Shown here: in pieces, positions 43,915 to 56,441 of the stretch
Numbering within the stretch: the first letter of the stretch is position 1
Layout of the letters: every line of letters begins with the position of its first letter
Source of the DNA: Antedon mediterranea
Taxonomy: Eukaryota > Echinodermata > Crinoidea > Comatulida > Antedonidae
DNA: 64,000 nucleotides
Reading direction: 5' to 3'
NCBI RefSeq assembly: GCF_964355755.1
Contig: NC_092670.1
Location: forward strand, 33,467,795-33,531,794
Notes under the pieces: generated by a model
Database searches by the model: none
What the model saw: only the letters and a program-made list of their open reading frames with translations
Told to the model about the DNA's origin: nothing
Translations under genes and position numbers: made by a program

Positions 43915-46242
43915 AATAATGTTAATATTTTAGAGCATGCCCTCAACTTTGAACAGTCTGTTCAGACACAATCAAATGGTATCTGTCATTAGTAGTGGTA
44001 TCATTCACCTAGTGTGTCATCATTAATGTACTTTATAGAACATGGTTGCTTTATACTAAATGATAAGGTAAGTTTATTTACCAACTGTTAGTTACTGTTT
44101 AGCTATTATGTTTGTACATAACATGTGTTAGGCTTACATTTTAAGACCTTCTACTGACCTACTACTGTCTTAGAAAGGAAATGAATTTCTACTAGTCAGA
44201 GTGGAATACCATCTGTGAGGATTATAAAATAAGCCTATACCTATGATATCCCAGTTTAATATAGGCCTACTATACGTATTTTGTTTGTGCATGTGTGATG
44301 TTAAATTAGCCTACGCATGAGTTACCCGGTATTCAATTTTACATACACGGGCCTATTATAGTCGCTTCATTGTGTTTGTAAAGGTAAAGGTAAAGGTATT
44401 CATATTTGTCCTCAAGCTTTACTGGAAACTGAGGAAATTCGGATTAGGCCCTCCACGGACCCACGGAAGCCAGCAGTAATTGATAGGAATATAAAAAGGG
44501 CCCAAGCCCATCATTTGAAATCAGCAAAATATGATTTTTTATTTTTTTCAAAACACTATTGTGTGGACTTGGGAACTTCTTATATTCAGGTATTCAATTT
44601 ACTTAAGATGGTTACCTATAGCCAAACTTTGACTTTGCCGATAACTAAAAAACACCAAACACCAAAATCGATCAATCACTAATAATAGGATTTGTTAAGC
44701 GTTTAGGAAACTAATCCGTGAACTTAAAAGCTACCAAATCCAGAGAAAAATCCACATAACTGCATTCCGTTCACCAGCAGTTTAAGGTGCACCGACCGAC
44801 TAGTACATAACTCACAGTTATGTTAGCATCTAACTAGACTTTTCAAAAAATGGAATGTTTTCTGGCTCTGGATACGTACTCTAGTAAAGTGGTCTGTGTC
44901 GAAAAAATCCTAAAATTACATTTCTGTTTATATTTAATTTGGTACCACGATTTGTATCATCATTAAACAGTAAGGCACGTTCAATCTTTCTTTAATACAC
45001 TGGGATACAAAAAAAGAAGACATTACAGCACACAATGTAAAAAAAGAAAACAAATACGTAATCAATTATCCTTCTCTGGCTGTAATTTGGTTGCCTCACG
45101 TTTATTAGCAGCAAATTTGTCCCGTTGTTTCTTAATAAATGATACTATCTGTTCTGTTTTGCATTATCTCTATGAAATACTAAATTTTCAGGACTTTGTT
45201 GTGAAAGCCCATAAATTAATATGAGTCATATTATGGTTGGTGTAATATTGATATTTTAATATAACGCGTAAACGTCTCAATTATATGGAAAGAATTAGTA
45301 CCATGCTAATAAGCAAAACAAGTGTATCTTCATCAGTGTTATATTCTATCTAAAGCGTGGTTCCCACTAGCGACGCAACACAAGGACGTAACGCAACGCA
45401 AGTGAATTGACTAATCACAAGCGATGGCTTATTCGCTTGTGATTGCTAATGCCTGTTTCCCACTAGCGACGCAACGTAACGCAATCTACGCAACGTAAGA
45501 GAATTCCCTTCCAACCATTGTGTTTTCCCCCGCCTGCGTGAAATCAAACCTGCGATTTTTACAGCACTGTTGCGTCGTCGGTTTCCACTTGCGATTACGA
45601 AATACATCACTTTGCGTCGATACGTCGCTGCGTTACGTTGCGTTGCGTTCTAGTGGGAACCACGCTTAACTGTCTATAACTTCGCTTGTCATTGGTTAAA
45701 ACGCTTGCGTTGCGTACGTTCTAGTTGGAACCAAGCTTTATATTCATTTATTTTGATCTGTGTGTTGTAATTACACAAATGCAAGGATGTCGATCCGTTT
45801 TAAATGTTGTTCGATGAACATTTATGCAGCAAAAACAGTTGCTGCTTAAAATACACATTCTATGGGTTTGTCATTGAAACGTTAGGAGGATATCATGTGC
45901 CCCAATAGCTGCGTCAGTGGATGATAGGCATATTCACATTTTTGGCTAGTATACAAATAATATTGAACTATTAAAACCAGCAAAACAAAAAAAAGGAGTG
46001 TAAAGATTAATGCTTTACATGACAAGGCATTAAACTAAATTGAACTGCTCGAATGAATTATAAAGCAGTATTATTTATATATGTAGGACTTATGATATCT
46101 ATTAAACATTATTATATACTTATATCTACTATCTACAATCAATATATTTGTGTATTTTAAATTCTTAAATTCATAGGTCTTGAATTACGCCATGTCTAAC
46201 CAATTAGTAGATGAATAAAATCTGATATTCTCTTCTCTTCAG
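43915..46242. other. Intergenic region upstream of the SLC18B1-like gene
   Basis: No coding region is seen. A consensus donor GTAAGT at 44068 could end a leader exon for the next gene, but this is weak. The MITE at 45354-45666 and a related half-end finishing at about 45738 lie here. Confidence 0.4.
45354..45666. mobile_element. TAA-flanked MITE with GCGTGGTTCCCACTAG ends
   Basis: AGCGTGGTTCCCACTAG and CTAGTGGGAACCACGCT are perfect 17-bp termini with TAA on both sides (45351-45353 and 45667-45669). The interior contains a second partial end, CCTGTTTCCCACTAGCGACG at about 45453, and many ACGCAACG words. Related ends occur at about 8047-8061 and 45712-45738. Confidence 0.85.
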
Positions 46243-46259
46243 AACAAATTAAAATCAAA

Positions 46260-49200
46260 ATGCTGAACTTCGAAAACTATGAAAGTACTGAAGAAGAACT
46301 ATTGATTCTTGAAAACAGAAATTACAAATCGTGTTCCGAAGTGAATGACAATGTGATCAAAGAGAATGGCATTCTTGTTAAAGAAGAAAAAACAAATTAT
46401 GTGTACACACGAGAACAGAAAGTTTTATTCATATGCATTGCTCTTTCAAATTTGTTTCAGTACATCTCATGGTCTGTCCTTGCACCGTTCTTTCCAACCG
46501 AGGTAGGCCTACTTGTTGTCTTCCTTCTCTACTTTGTAATTGTGTAAATATGATAAATATATTTCTTAATGCACAAAGCTTCTATGCGGTTCACATTATT
46601 GCCAGGCAATTTTTTTTATCAAGTCAAAATGGAAACATACTTCCATGATGCAGCTAGTAAACTATAAAATATACATTTACGTATGGGAATATGTTGGTAA
46701 ATCGCGCCTTTGCTTGCGTACCATCTAGTCAGCGCAATTATGTTTTGACCTTATACCAGGTACCATGTGTACACACACGAAAGTAACGTTTTTTACCCAA
46801 GGATACGAGACGAGCGTCGGCAATGGTCTAACATATTTTTGGGAAAGTGTGTAGAGTTCACCTTCTCAGAGAACTACTATATTTTGTTCTTGCATCAGTA
46901 CTTCCTTGTATGTAGCTAATAATAAATGTTGTAGATCAATATTATAATTACGTTTATTATAGAAGGCCTACCCTCCACTCCATTCCCTATGCCTTTGTGG
47001 GGATATGGTGCTAGTTTTGGTCATTGTGTCCATAAACAGGTTGATTCTATAGCAGTTTGCCTGAACAGCAGCACTACCTTCATTTGTTGGGGGTTAGCAT
47101 TGGACATTTTAACATTTTTTTTCCAATCGCAAAATTTGACCTAATACAACATCTTCAACTTTTTAAAATGTATCCTTGATTTTTTCAGAATTGTTCATTT
47201 TCTTTCCATGTTTAAAATTGTTTTAATCATTTACAGCACAAATATTTTTTTTAATTCATTTCTTTTTATCGATACTATTATTATAATTTTAAATTTGTAA
47301 TGTCATAATGTCATTTGAATTATACATATACATATATTGTAAAAACATTAACATAATATATGATTTGACAAAAGGCCGAATAAGAAGCTTTCGCGCCGCT
47401 TGAATTGTTATTCTCTTATTTTAGTCACTTTTAATGTTCTCAAACACTGCAATACAGAGAGTTGTATACATGTGTAGGCCAATGTATTTGATATTCATAT
47501 TTTAAAATTCGTTTTCTGTTTAGGCAGCTAGGTTGGATGCCTCACCCACTCAAGTTGGATTGATTTTCGGCATTTATTCCTTAGTACAATGTTTGTCTTC
47601 ACCTGTATTTGGAAAATTTGTAAGTAATTTAGTTTAAATCTATTCATTAAAAGACGCTTGCTATATAAAACTTCAAAATAAATCTAAGCCTAAATGATGT
47701 TACACAAAAAGATCAACAGTTCGAAACCATAAAGGAACCATTCATTCATGAAGACCTATTTCCTATTATTTCGGATAGTACATTGACATAAAACAAGGCC
47801 AACAGCCATAAGTCGCGTGCTAAAACGCATAGTGATACCGGATCGACAGAAAGACCGACAGACCGACCGACCGACCGACATAGTGAACTATAGATTCGCG
47901 TCCACGCGACTAAAAATATTCTTTCACAATCACAACCTAAACACAAACGCTGACTAAGTAGGATTGTGGAAGTACATTACATATTAAACCATTCCAACTG
48001 TCATTAATTCTGTTTTTAGTCGATTGCAAACGCGACTCTATCGGTTGGTCGGTTGGTTTGTCGATCGGTCGGTCTGTCGGTCGGTAAACACTTACTCAAA
48101 TTTGCGCACGCAATTGCAGCCGGCCATGTATTGTAAATGGCCTTGTTAAAACTATGAATGGAGTTCCTCAAATATTTATAACAAGCCCATCATACACATG
48201 GCTGCAGTCGCGTGCTTAAATTTGAGCTAGTGTTTACCGACCGACTAACCAACAGACCAACCGACCGACCGACATAGTGAGCTGTAGAGTCGCGTTTGCA
48301 TGCGACTAAAAAGAGGGAATGTTATTCGGTGACAAACATCATGCTTGCGCTATTGTACCATATAGCTTCAGTTTTGTAGCATGTTATTAAAGAATATTCT
48401 AAAGAATTATATTATTACTATTATTATTATTATTATATTATTTTAATAATTAACTCATTTGTCTTGAAAATACAGTATGGTTCGATGGTAATGTATAGTA
48501 ATAATGTGGTAATCACGATAATATAATAACCATCTGTCTACCAGCTTAATACAAATAGTATAATGCCGTAAAAAAACAGTAGTACAATTATTTATTTGCA
48601 ATTATATCAAAGACAATACATGTGTGTATGTTGTCTTATTTTTATCGTAAATTGTAAAATTAATAAATACGCAGTATGTATAAAAATAAAGGTAATTATA
48701 AATTATTAATTAATATTAGCCATCTGTGTACCGGCTTTATAGAAATTTATAGTGTGTTTTAAAATAAATTTATGAAATGTTATCAACCGTAGAAAAAATT
48801 ATTTTGCAAGATATAAAATTAAAATCCTATCATTTTTAACCCACACATCTATACTTACGCACATAAAAGGTAAATAAAAAAACAGTATGAAAACATTTCC
48901 ATTCTTATTTAATATATAAATATGCGTTCAAGATATTTCTGTGACTTTTACTGGGCAAAATAGAATGTTGTCACCAAGTATAGTAATTTTTTTGTTTGTC
49001 TGTTAGCACGATAGCGCCTACAATTTTCAACACCTTTATCAATAAAATCATCGACATTGGAGTCCGTGGGTCAATCGTCCATTGGACTTGCAGCTTCCTC
49101 AGCTGCAGAGAACAATGTAGAATATAACAACTCCCTATCAAGTGCTATGACGTTAAAAGCTGGTGTCCCCAGGGGACTAAACTTTGCCCCATTGTATTTC

Positions 49201-52200
49201 AAATCATGATCAATGATGCTGTTAAGGGTACTAAAACGAAATCCTTAAAATAAGTTGATGACTTATCTGTTTATGAAAATCGTAATATAACACAACCAGG
49301 TCACTTGCAGCATGATCTTAATAAGTTTCATGACTTATAAGGAATAATATGGACCTGAATCCTGTTAAATGCCAAGCACTACAAATATGTTTTAGTAAAA
49401 GGAATATTCCTGAAGATAAAATTTATATCGGGGGTAACGAACTAGCATTTTTCGCACATGCTAAAATAACTTCGTCACGTTACAAAATAACTTAAAATAG
49501 GATATTGGGTATATTGTCCTCAAGGCTAATAGGAGGTGTTTTTTTTAAGGAGTTTAACAAATTTGGCTTCAACCCTTATGAACTAGGCTCTGTCCACTGT
49601 GTAGACCCCTACTTGAATATGCCGATGTCGTATGGCACCACGGCTTAATCAAATACCTTAGCAACTCTGTCGAATCAGTCCAACGTAGAGCATGCCGTAC
49701 TATATTGGGAAGGGATTTTAGTTCGTATGACAAAGCTCTAAAGGTCTCTAACATCTCATCCCTCACTGATAGAAGAATAACTCACAGTCTCAATTTTGCC
49801 AAGGGAATATCTGAGACTGCTGATCTTTTACCGTTGACACGGTTTGAAAGTCATGGTAGGTTGCTCCGTAACAGTAACAAAATTTCACAATACTATCCAG
49901 AACCGCCCGTTTCATAACAGTCCAATCCCTGATATTCGCCTGCTTACCGCTTGATTAACACTCTTCTTTGTATAATTTATAATTGTGTATGTTGCAAATT
50001 GTGTATATTTGTATTGGTCTGACGGTAGCTGCATGTAAAAGTTACACACAATTTGGCCTTTGGCCACTAGTGGTATCTTGTTGCATGTCTGTTTTTGGTT
50101 TGTCTCTTTTTAATGTTTTATATGAAATAAAAAAATAATAATAATGTTTCGGTGTAAATATATATATAATGTATATACAGAACTTGCCTATTGAAATTCA
50201 AGAAAATCGGTTCATTATTAACTTCACAAATAAAAAACGGACACATTTGTATTCTTTTTACGAAATATAACATGGTGCATAACATGCATCCTCTGTGGCA
50301 ATATTTAGCCAAGTACTTCACTCAGTTTCTGATTGCTTTAATTTATTGTTTTAAATTATTTTCTAGCTTCCAGTGATTGGTGCTCGATTTATGTACATTG
50401 CTGGTTACTTCCTGACTGCAGGATGCAACATTGTATTTGGGTAAATGCGTATTCATTATGCAAGGATGTTTTTAAAATAATAAAATACTAAATGTCTGAC
50501 AGTTGACAGAAAGTGAACAAAAAGTAGTATTCCCCAAGCACAAACCTGACTAAAATGGACATAAAACAGAATATAGTTGACCTTATTAATTAATTACTCA
50601 TGACATAAGATGAGTGGTGGCAGCAAGGTTTCACCTTAGTGGAGGCTGGTGTGGAAGTTCCTAAACGCATTTCCAAGTGTTTAATACATTATGCAGTCAC
50701 TAGAACCAAGTTGCATGTTTTCATTTCTCGAATTAAACAAATTATGGCAACATATTGTACATCATTCAACATTTAACATGTATTCATTTAGATTTTTAGA
50801 TAAACTTGATCCGGGTTTTGAATTTGTAATATTCTGTGCAGTTACAAGGTCTTTGGAAGCGTTAGGTACTGCTGCCGTCGTGACGGCTGGAATGTCACTC
50901 ATTGCTAATAAGTTCCCAGATGCAATTGGTCAAGTAATGGTAAGGAAAAAGAAATTACAATTAAAATTCTTGGATACAACCTTTTGAGGAGGTATATCAG
51001 AGAATTAATATTTCTATATGTATGTATTATTACAATATTTCTTTTTCCAGGGGACTGTGGAAGTTTTTGTTGGAGTTGGGTTGATGATAGGTCCATTTAT
51101 AGGTGGCGTCCTTTATGAAGTAAGTTCTGTATTAATTACAGAAATATTTAAAGTCATGTGTTCATACCAAAGTAATTTTATGTTACTGTAATACATTATA
51201 CAACTCTCCACAAACATAACATAATAGAAAACTGACTCCTAATAATGAGAGGCAAACTGCACTACGTTATTTAAACATAATCAGTAAATCTATTGATTTC
51301 CACAAATATATTGAGGTTGTAAATGTTGTGTCAGGGTCATACAACTTTGTTCTGTGTTACATTCCTAACTTGTTGAAAAGGATAAGGCTACGCCACACTC
51401 TATATTAATAATAATAGTAATAATGTCTTTTTGTTATAGATAGGAGGGTACACTTTACCGTTTGCTGTTTTAGGTGGAGTAATGCTTCTGCATTCTTTTC
51501 TACTACTATTTATTTTACCATTGGATGATGGTATGTTTATGTACTATTAATTGCTTTTTTTTCTAAAATGTTGTTTTTATTAATTTTGTAGTATCAGCAA
51601 ATTTCTGTTGTATTAGCATATTATGGTGATAGTTCCATCAATCAAAGCTGTCAAAATATGCTTTATATAATAGCAAGTAGAATGTGTTTATCAAATCTCT
51701 AAATGTTTTAAATATCATTTCTAACTTCAGAAAATATACGCACAAAAAGTGGCTCATACCTTTGGCTTTTAAGTATACCTGGAACTTGGGTTGCTACCTC
51801 TGCCGCATTTATTGGAGCAGCCTCAGTGACATTTTTAGATCCTACATTATCACCTGAGTTAGAAAAGGTAAGTACAGTATTTTTGAAAAATAAGATAGTT
51901 AAAGACTGCAAAAATACTGTCCTGATTGTAAAACATTGAGTTTACGCAGATCCAAGACTCCTGATGTTTTGTTTGTTTTTGTTTGGTTGGATCGTATTGT
52001 AAGAGAGGGTATAGGAAGGGTTTATTTAACAAGACCAACAGCCATAAGTCGCGTGCTAAAACGCATAGTGATACCGGACCGACGGACCGACAGACAGACC
52101 GACCGACCAACATAGTGAACTATAGAGTCGCGTCCACGCGACTAAAAATAGTAATCTATTCTTGTAGCTAAATTGAGGTGAGTTAGCCGGGTGGATCTTG

Positions 52201-55200
52201 GATACGTTTACTGTATAAAATCATCGCAACTCATGTTATCAAGATATGCTAAAACTACTTTATTTTAATTTCCTTTATTAACCCGAGTATAATGCTCATA
52301 TGCAAATACGCCTACATTGATTTACATGACAAGTGGTCATGTGGATGTAGACCAAACAACTAATTGTTATTCTTTTAACTCAAAAGGTAATGTGTTAATC
52401 TTGAAGTCAGTAATCTTTATTTTATCTCTCCCTTTTTATTTGTCTTTATAGTTTAATTTAACACCGATTCAAGTTGGCCTTGTGTTCTTGTTGATGGGTG
52501 TATCATATGGTATTACGGCTCCTATATTTGGATGGCTATCTGACAAATATAACATTTCACGATTACTTATCATTTTTGGATGTTTTCTATCCTGTGTTGG
52601 TTATCTCACACTTGGACCATGGCTTCCTTTACATATTCCCCAGTAAGATATTATTTATATAATGTTTATCTATATATAAATTTACGTAAGGGCAAAATTC
52701 GGTAAATCGTGCCTTACTTCTATAATTTTTACTCGATGGTATATAAAGTTGGTTCGTACTTTCGGTACTGATTTTAACCACCTGATGTAACCCTGTTTAC
52801 TAATTAAATTAAGTTAGATAATAAGTTATTGACGGTTAAAACGAATTTAGGTTCCAAGATTTGCCCCAAATAGGGGTGTTTTCCGACCGTGGTATACACT
52901 GTATAATGGATGTCCGTCTTGAAAAATACCCGCCACAAAAATGCGAGGAGGCTTCGCATTTTCCTATCTCCTCCTACGATAATTGTTTTTAATAGCTGAA
53001 AACCGGTTGAACAGCTAGAGTACACCATCATAATGTTGAAGACAGGCCGATTTTCTTTAAAAAATACTATTTTGATAGATTTAATATACGATTATACAAA
53101 TCTATTGATTTGCGATGAATGGAACATCCCAATCTCTCAGTCTGCCAGAGTTTGGTTTAACACAAGTACTGTAGGTAAATTTATGAGCCCTTGGTTTAAC
53201 ACATACGATAGGTAAATATATGGGCCCTTTGAGAATAAACTTGCGAGATTGTGGATAGGCTCTACTGTTAGATATATAAACACATTATTATATACAAATA
53301 AACTTTATACTGACAGTTCTTTCTCAACGTTTGTATTAATTAATAATTACCAAATATAAACGTCGTAGTGGTGTATCGTGACATGGTACTTTAATATTTC
53401 AATCGATTATGACAGTGACAGTTTTAACTAAACTAAATAAAGAATGTTCTCTAATATAATTAGGAATCTCTTGCCATACACGGGGAAAATTAGTGTACAA
53501 TGAATATTTAAAATAAATAAATAAATAAATAAAATAAAAAAAGTATTAAATCGCAAATGTTTTACTGTATTTAGAGGTATATTATTTATAGGCCTATAAA
53601 ACATGAACAAAATATTTCGTTACTGAGTGGATAAAGAATATATTTAAAAATTGTTCCTCTTTGTACCTATCCGCTTTCCCATCCCTCAACCCTAATGTTA
53701 CATACAAAACACAAATTGGGTTTCTCTAAATGAGTCCAAATCAAAAACTTGGACTCATTTTGTGATAAGTTTCTCCTTCGGAAGTAATTCCCAGGGTGCT
53801 AATTTTAGTTGACTACATAAATCATCGTGTCAATTTATTCGTTTCTGTAAACGACAATGTATAGGCCTATAGTCCTGCGGTACGTACATTTGAAATCGCC
53901 AGTTTTGTTACGCTGAAATTACTGTGTATTCGAGAACCATCTGTGGGCACGACCTAGATGGTACGCGAGCGAAGCGAGCGTACCATCTAGTTTTATAAAT
54001 TAATGGTAGTTTGTATAGGCCTATTGTAAATAAAAAATAAAGTAGTTAATATAATCATACCGCCAATTTCACCAATTGAGTGTGTACAGTATTGCTTAGT
54101 ATAGGCTTATGCTTAAAATGTAGACTACACACAGGGAGATGCCCTGACTACACACGTACACACGTCGCTGTATATGAATGTTTCAGTTTAAGTTTTGTAA
54201 GACAATTATACCCCATGGTGGGCTTATATTGGAGACATTTACATGTAGCTACCCTATAATTTGTGTTTTTTCAACAATTTTACTATTTATTACTACATGA
54301 TGCACAGAGGTTCTTGACTGGTTTTATACAGGCTAATGATTTCCAGTAGACCTATAATTAATTAAAAGTATAAAGATCCTGTTTAATACAAACTTTGTTA
54401 TACATATATACAGCTCAGTAGCCACTATGTGCGTTGGCATAATAGTACTAAACGTAGCCTTTGGGTCTGCTATAACTCCAACATACCAGGATTACCTAGG
54501 TACTGTGACATTTAATGGTATGCCAGACAACATGTCAACATATGGAGTAGTATCTGGAATGTTCATGTGCGCATATTCATTAGGGTAAGTGACTTGACTC
54601 TTGTTCAGTAGTGGGAAAAGAATGCAGGCTGGTGTACAGTATGCTGTTTCTATCAATCTTAAAGTTTGTCACACCAGGCCTACAGTATATGACTTATTGA
54701 TTCTAGTTGTTTTATTTCGTTTTTTTATTAACTGGAAGTTTATGAAAATACTATTTGTCTTAGTCTCACATCCACCGATGTTAATTAAAGTGCGTCCAAA
54801 GTTAACATGCTCCGTGAGAGCAGGTTAAAATGTCTAAAAGAGACAGCCAGCATCTAGCTGCATGAATCAGACTATACTATTCATAACTATGTGGCAGGCC
54901 TATGTTGTTGGAAATATTCATTGACATTGTAAGATAATTTCCAAATGTGTAGGCTGATTTGGACTGGGAAGTTGGAATTTAGAAAATCTGATCAGCATCA
55001 CAACCATTGTTTTGCTGGTCGGTTCAGTTTATTGAAAGCAGAAAATTGTGCCTATTTCTTTTTGCTTGCCAGAGGCAAAATTCTTCTGGCTTAGTGCCCA
55101 GTTACCAAAGCCTACACACTTGAGATCAGAATTTAATTTTGATAGTATTTGTTCTTTAGGTCATTTACTGGACCATTTCTAGGAGGCTTGTTAGTTGAAA

Positions 55201-55480
55201 ATCTTAATTTTGGAACGGCATCTTCATTGTTGGGGTTTCTAAACTTCATTTTTGCTGTTGTAATGTTGATCTTCTCTTTATTCGAATACAGATTTGGAAA
55301 AGGGTAAGTAAATATTATATTATTAAATATTGTGTCAATCCTGTTGCATAAAAATTTGGATTTTGTTTTTACTTAATAAATTTGTCTTTTGTTAGGAGAA
55401 GAAAAATGATATATACCTCAAGATTTAATCATAGGACAGATGGAGGTCAATATCAAGAAATAACATATTGTGCTCAATAA
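46260..55480 (+). CDS. SLC18B1: SLC18B1-like major facilitator (vesicular polyamine transporter type), complete
   Basis: Eleven coding exons: 46260-46502, 47524-47619, 50367-50440, 50792-50939, 51051-51119, 51440-51530, 51731-51867, 52452-52642, 54414-54584, 55160-55303, 55396-55480. They total 1449 nt, 482 residues, ending in TAA, with all phases consistent. The SLC18B1 family exports polyamines by proton exchange across vesicle membranes. Family landmarks in order: YTREQKVLFICIA and SVLAPFFPTEA in helix 1; VGLIFG; GKFLPVIGARFMYIAGYFL (MFS motif A region); TVEVFVGVGLMIGPFIGGVL (motif C-like); ASVTFLDPTLSPELEKF; VGLVFLLMGVSYGI; GWLSDKYN (second motif A); GPFLGGLLVENLNFG. Twelve membrane helices are expected. 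An acceptor CTCTTCTCTTCAG at 46230-46242 shows that at least one noncoding leader exon lies upstream. A pseudogene of the same family follows at 61.8 kb. AATAAA at 56087-56092 is a likely poly(A) signal. Confidence 0.95.
47811..47911 (+). repeat. ACCG-rich repeat with hairpin end, copy 1
   Basis: It starts AGTCGCGTGCTAAAACGC, runs through a GACC/GACCGACC array, then ACATAGTGAACTATAG, and ends with the hairpin TCGCGTCCACGCGACT and then AAAAA. The preceding AAGGCCAACAGCCATA is shared with the copy at 52047. Confidence 0.8.
48018..48306. repeat. ACCG-rich repeat, two copies as an inverted pair
   Basis: Copy 2 (48206-48306, + strand) starts AGTCGCGTGC and ends GTCGCGTTTGCATGCGACT. Copy 3 (48018 to about 48114) is its reverse complement, AGTCGATTGCAAACGCGACT to GCGCACGCAATTGCAGC. 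The pair encloses a short spacer and could form a large hairpin. Both lie in the SLC18B1 intron after the exon at 47524. Confidence 0.75.
49025..50135 (+). mobile_element. Dead non-LTR retrotransposon (LINE) fragment
   Basis: Broken reading frames spell out reverse transcriptase blocks: a GVP(R)G and then, one frame over, TKLCPIVFQIMINDAVKG (49162-49232), and KSLK-stop-VDDLSV where YVDD is expected (49236-49271). Further on, an open stretch (49705-49917) gives GRDFSSYDKALK and LTDRRITHSLNFAKG, typical of the C-terminal part of CR1/Jockey-like LINEs. Many stops and frameshifts show it is long inactive. It ends near an (AAT)n tail at about 50127. It sits in the SLC18B1 intron before the exon at 50367. 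Confidence 0.85.
52047..52143 (+). repeat. ACCG-rich repeat with hairpin end, copy 4
   Basis: Nearly identical to copy 1: AGTCGCGTGCTAAAACGC, GTGATACCGGACCGAC, a GACC array and the terminal TCGCGTCCACGCGACT. The apparent minus-strand ORF VGRSVCRSVGPVSLCVLARD is only this repeat translated. Confidence 0.85.
53954..53990. repeat. Palindrome with 13-bp arms
   Basis: CTAGATGGTACGC and GCGTACCATCTAG flank an 11-base loop. The right arm's 13-mer recurs at 46716-46728, also in this gene region. It may be the end of another hairpin-ended repeat family, but its other end was not found. Confidence 0.7.
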
Positions 55481-56441
55481 ACAGATCGCAGACGAAGTAG
55501 AGCAAAATCAGGAATTGAACTAAGTGATAGTTCTGCTACTAGTTTCTAGTTACTCGTTAACTCCCTAAAATCTCGTCATTATGGTTACGTATTACTCGAC
55601 GGTTGTTAACTTTCTGAAATCTCCTCTTATAGTCCTTTAAACAAGTAAAACCAGGAATTGAACCACTTATGACATTGCTAAAAGTATAATAATTGTGTTA
55701 ATCGTTTTTAACTTTCGGAAATCTTGTCATTATAGTTCTTTGTCGAAATTCCACCCCGAAAAAATCCCTGTGCTATAAGATGGTGGAAAAGATCAAAACC
55801 AGTAATTAAACCAGTTCCACTGATAGAGCCTATCTTGCTATCTCACTTTATACGAGAATCAGATATGTAACAGGATCCATATCTTCTGGAAGATGTACTT
55901 TTAATCTTCCTCAGTGATAATATAATTTATTACATAGCCTATAACTGAACATAAAAGGTTAAAATATATTTTCTTATATTAGATAAGAATTTTTTTAGTA
56001 ATTTTAATTTTGATGATCAAGGTGCGCTGAAAAATACAGTTTATTTATGAATAATTATAGGCCTATTATATAAGTTTTATTCATTAAATAAAATATTGAT
56101 GTAAACCTTGTATTCAAGAAGCACATTGTTTTAATTGCGTTTTCTCTTATTTTTACGTTTTTCATTGATTTTTACGATGTGCAGCTTTACTTTAAATGGT
56201 CGTCTCAATATAAATACGAAAAAGATATGCATCTCTAGTTGTGTTTTTTTAATTCTTTTACGAAATGTCAACACATGAAACAGGTCCTGTAAGTCATCTT
56301 GACATTTGTTTCACTTTTACCTTTTAGCTAGAAATCTTGAATGAGCTTATTAGCAAACTTACAATTAGTCAAACTTAATGTAATTAATATAAAGAAATTG
56401 AACTGTTGTGCCAGGGCGTGTGCTTTTGTAATTGCTACTTA
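55481..56441 (+). other. 3' UTR and flank of the SLC18B1-like gene
   Basis: No further coding exon is seen. AATAAA at 56087-56092 is preceded by AT-rich sequence and is the likely end of the transcript. Confidence 0.5.

Noticed and set aside
47746-47946. Minus-strand ORF rich in SVGRSVG
   Set aside because: It is the GACC/GGTC tandem repeat translated; the same peptide appears wherever the repeat occurs (51859-52113).
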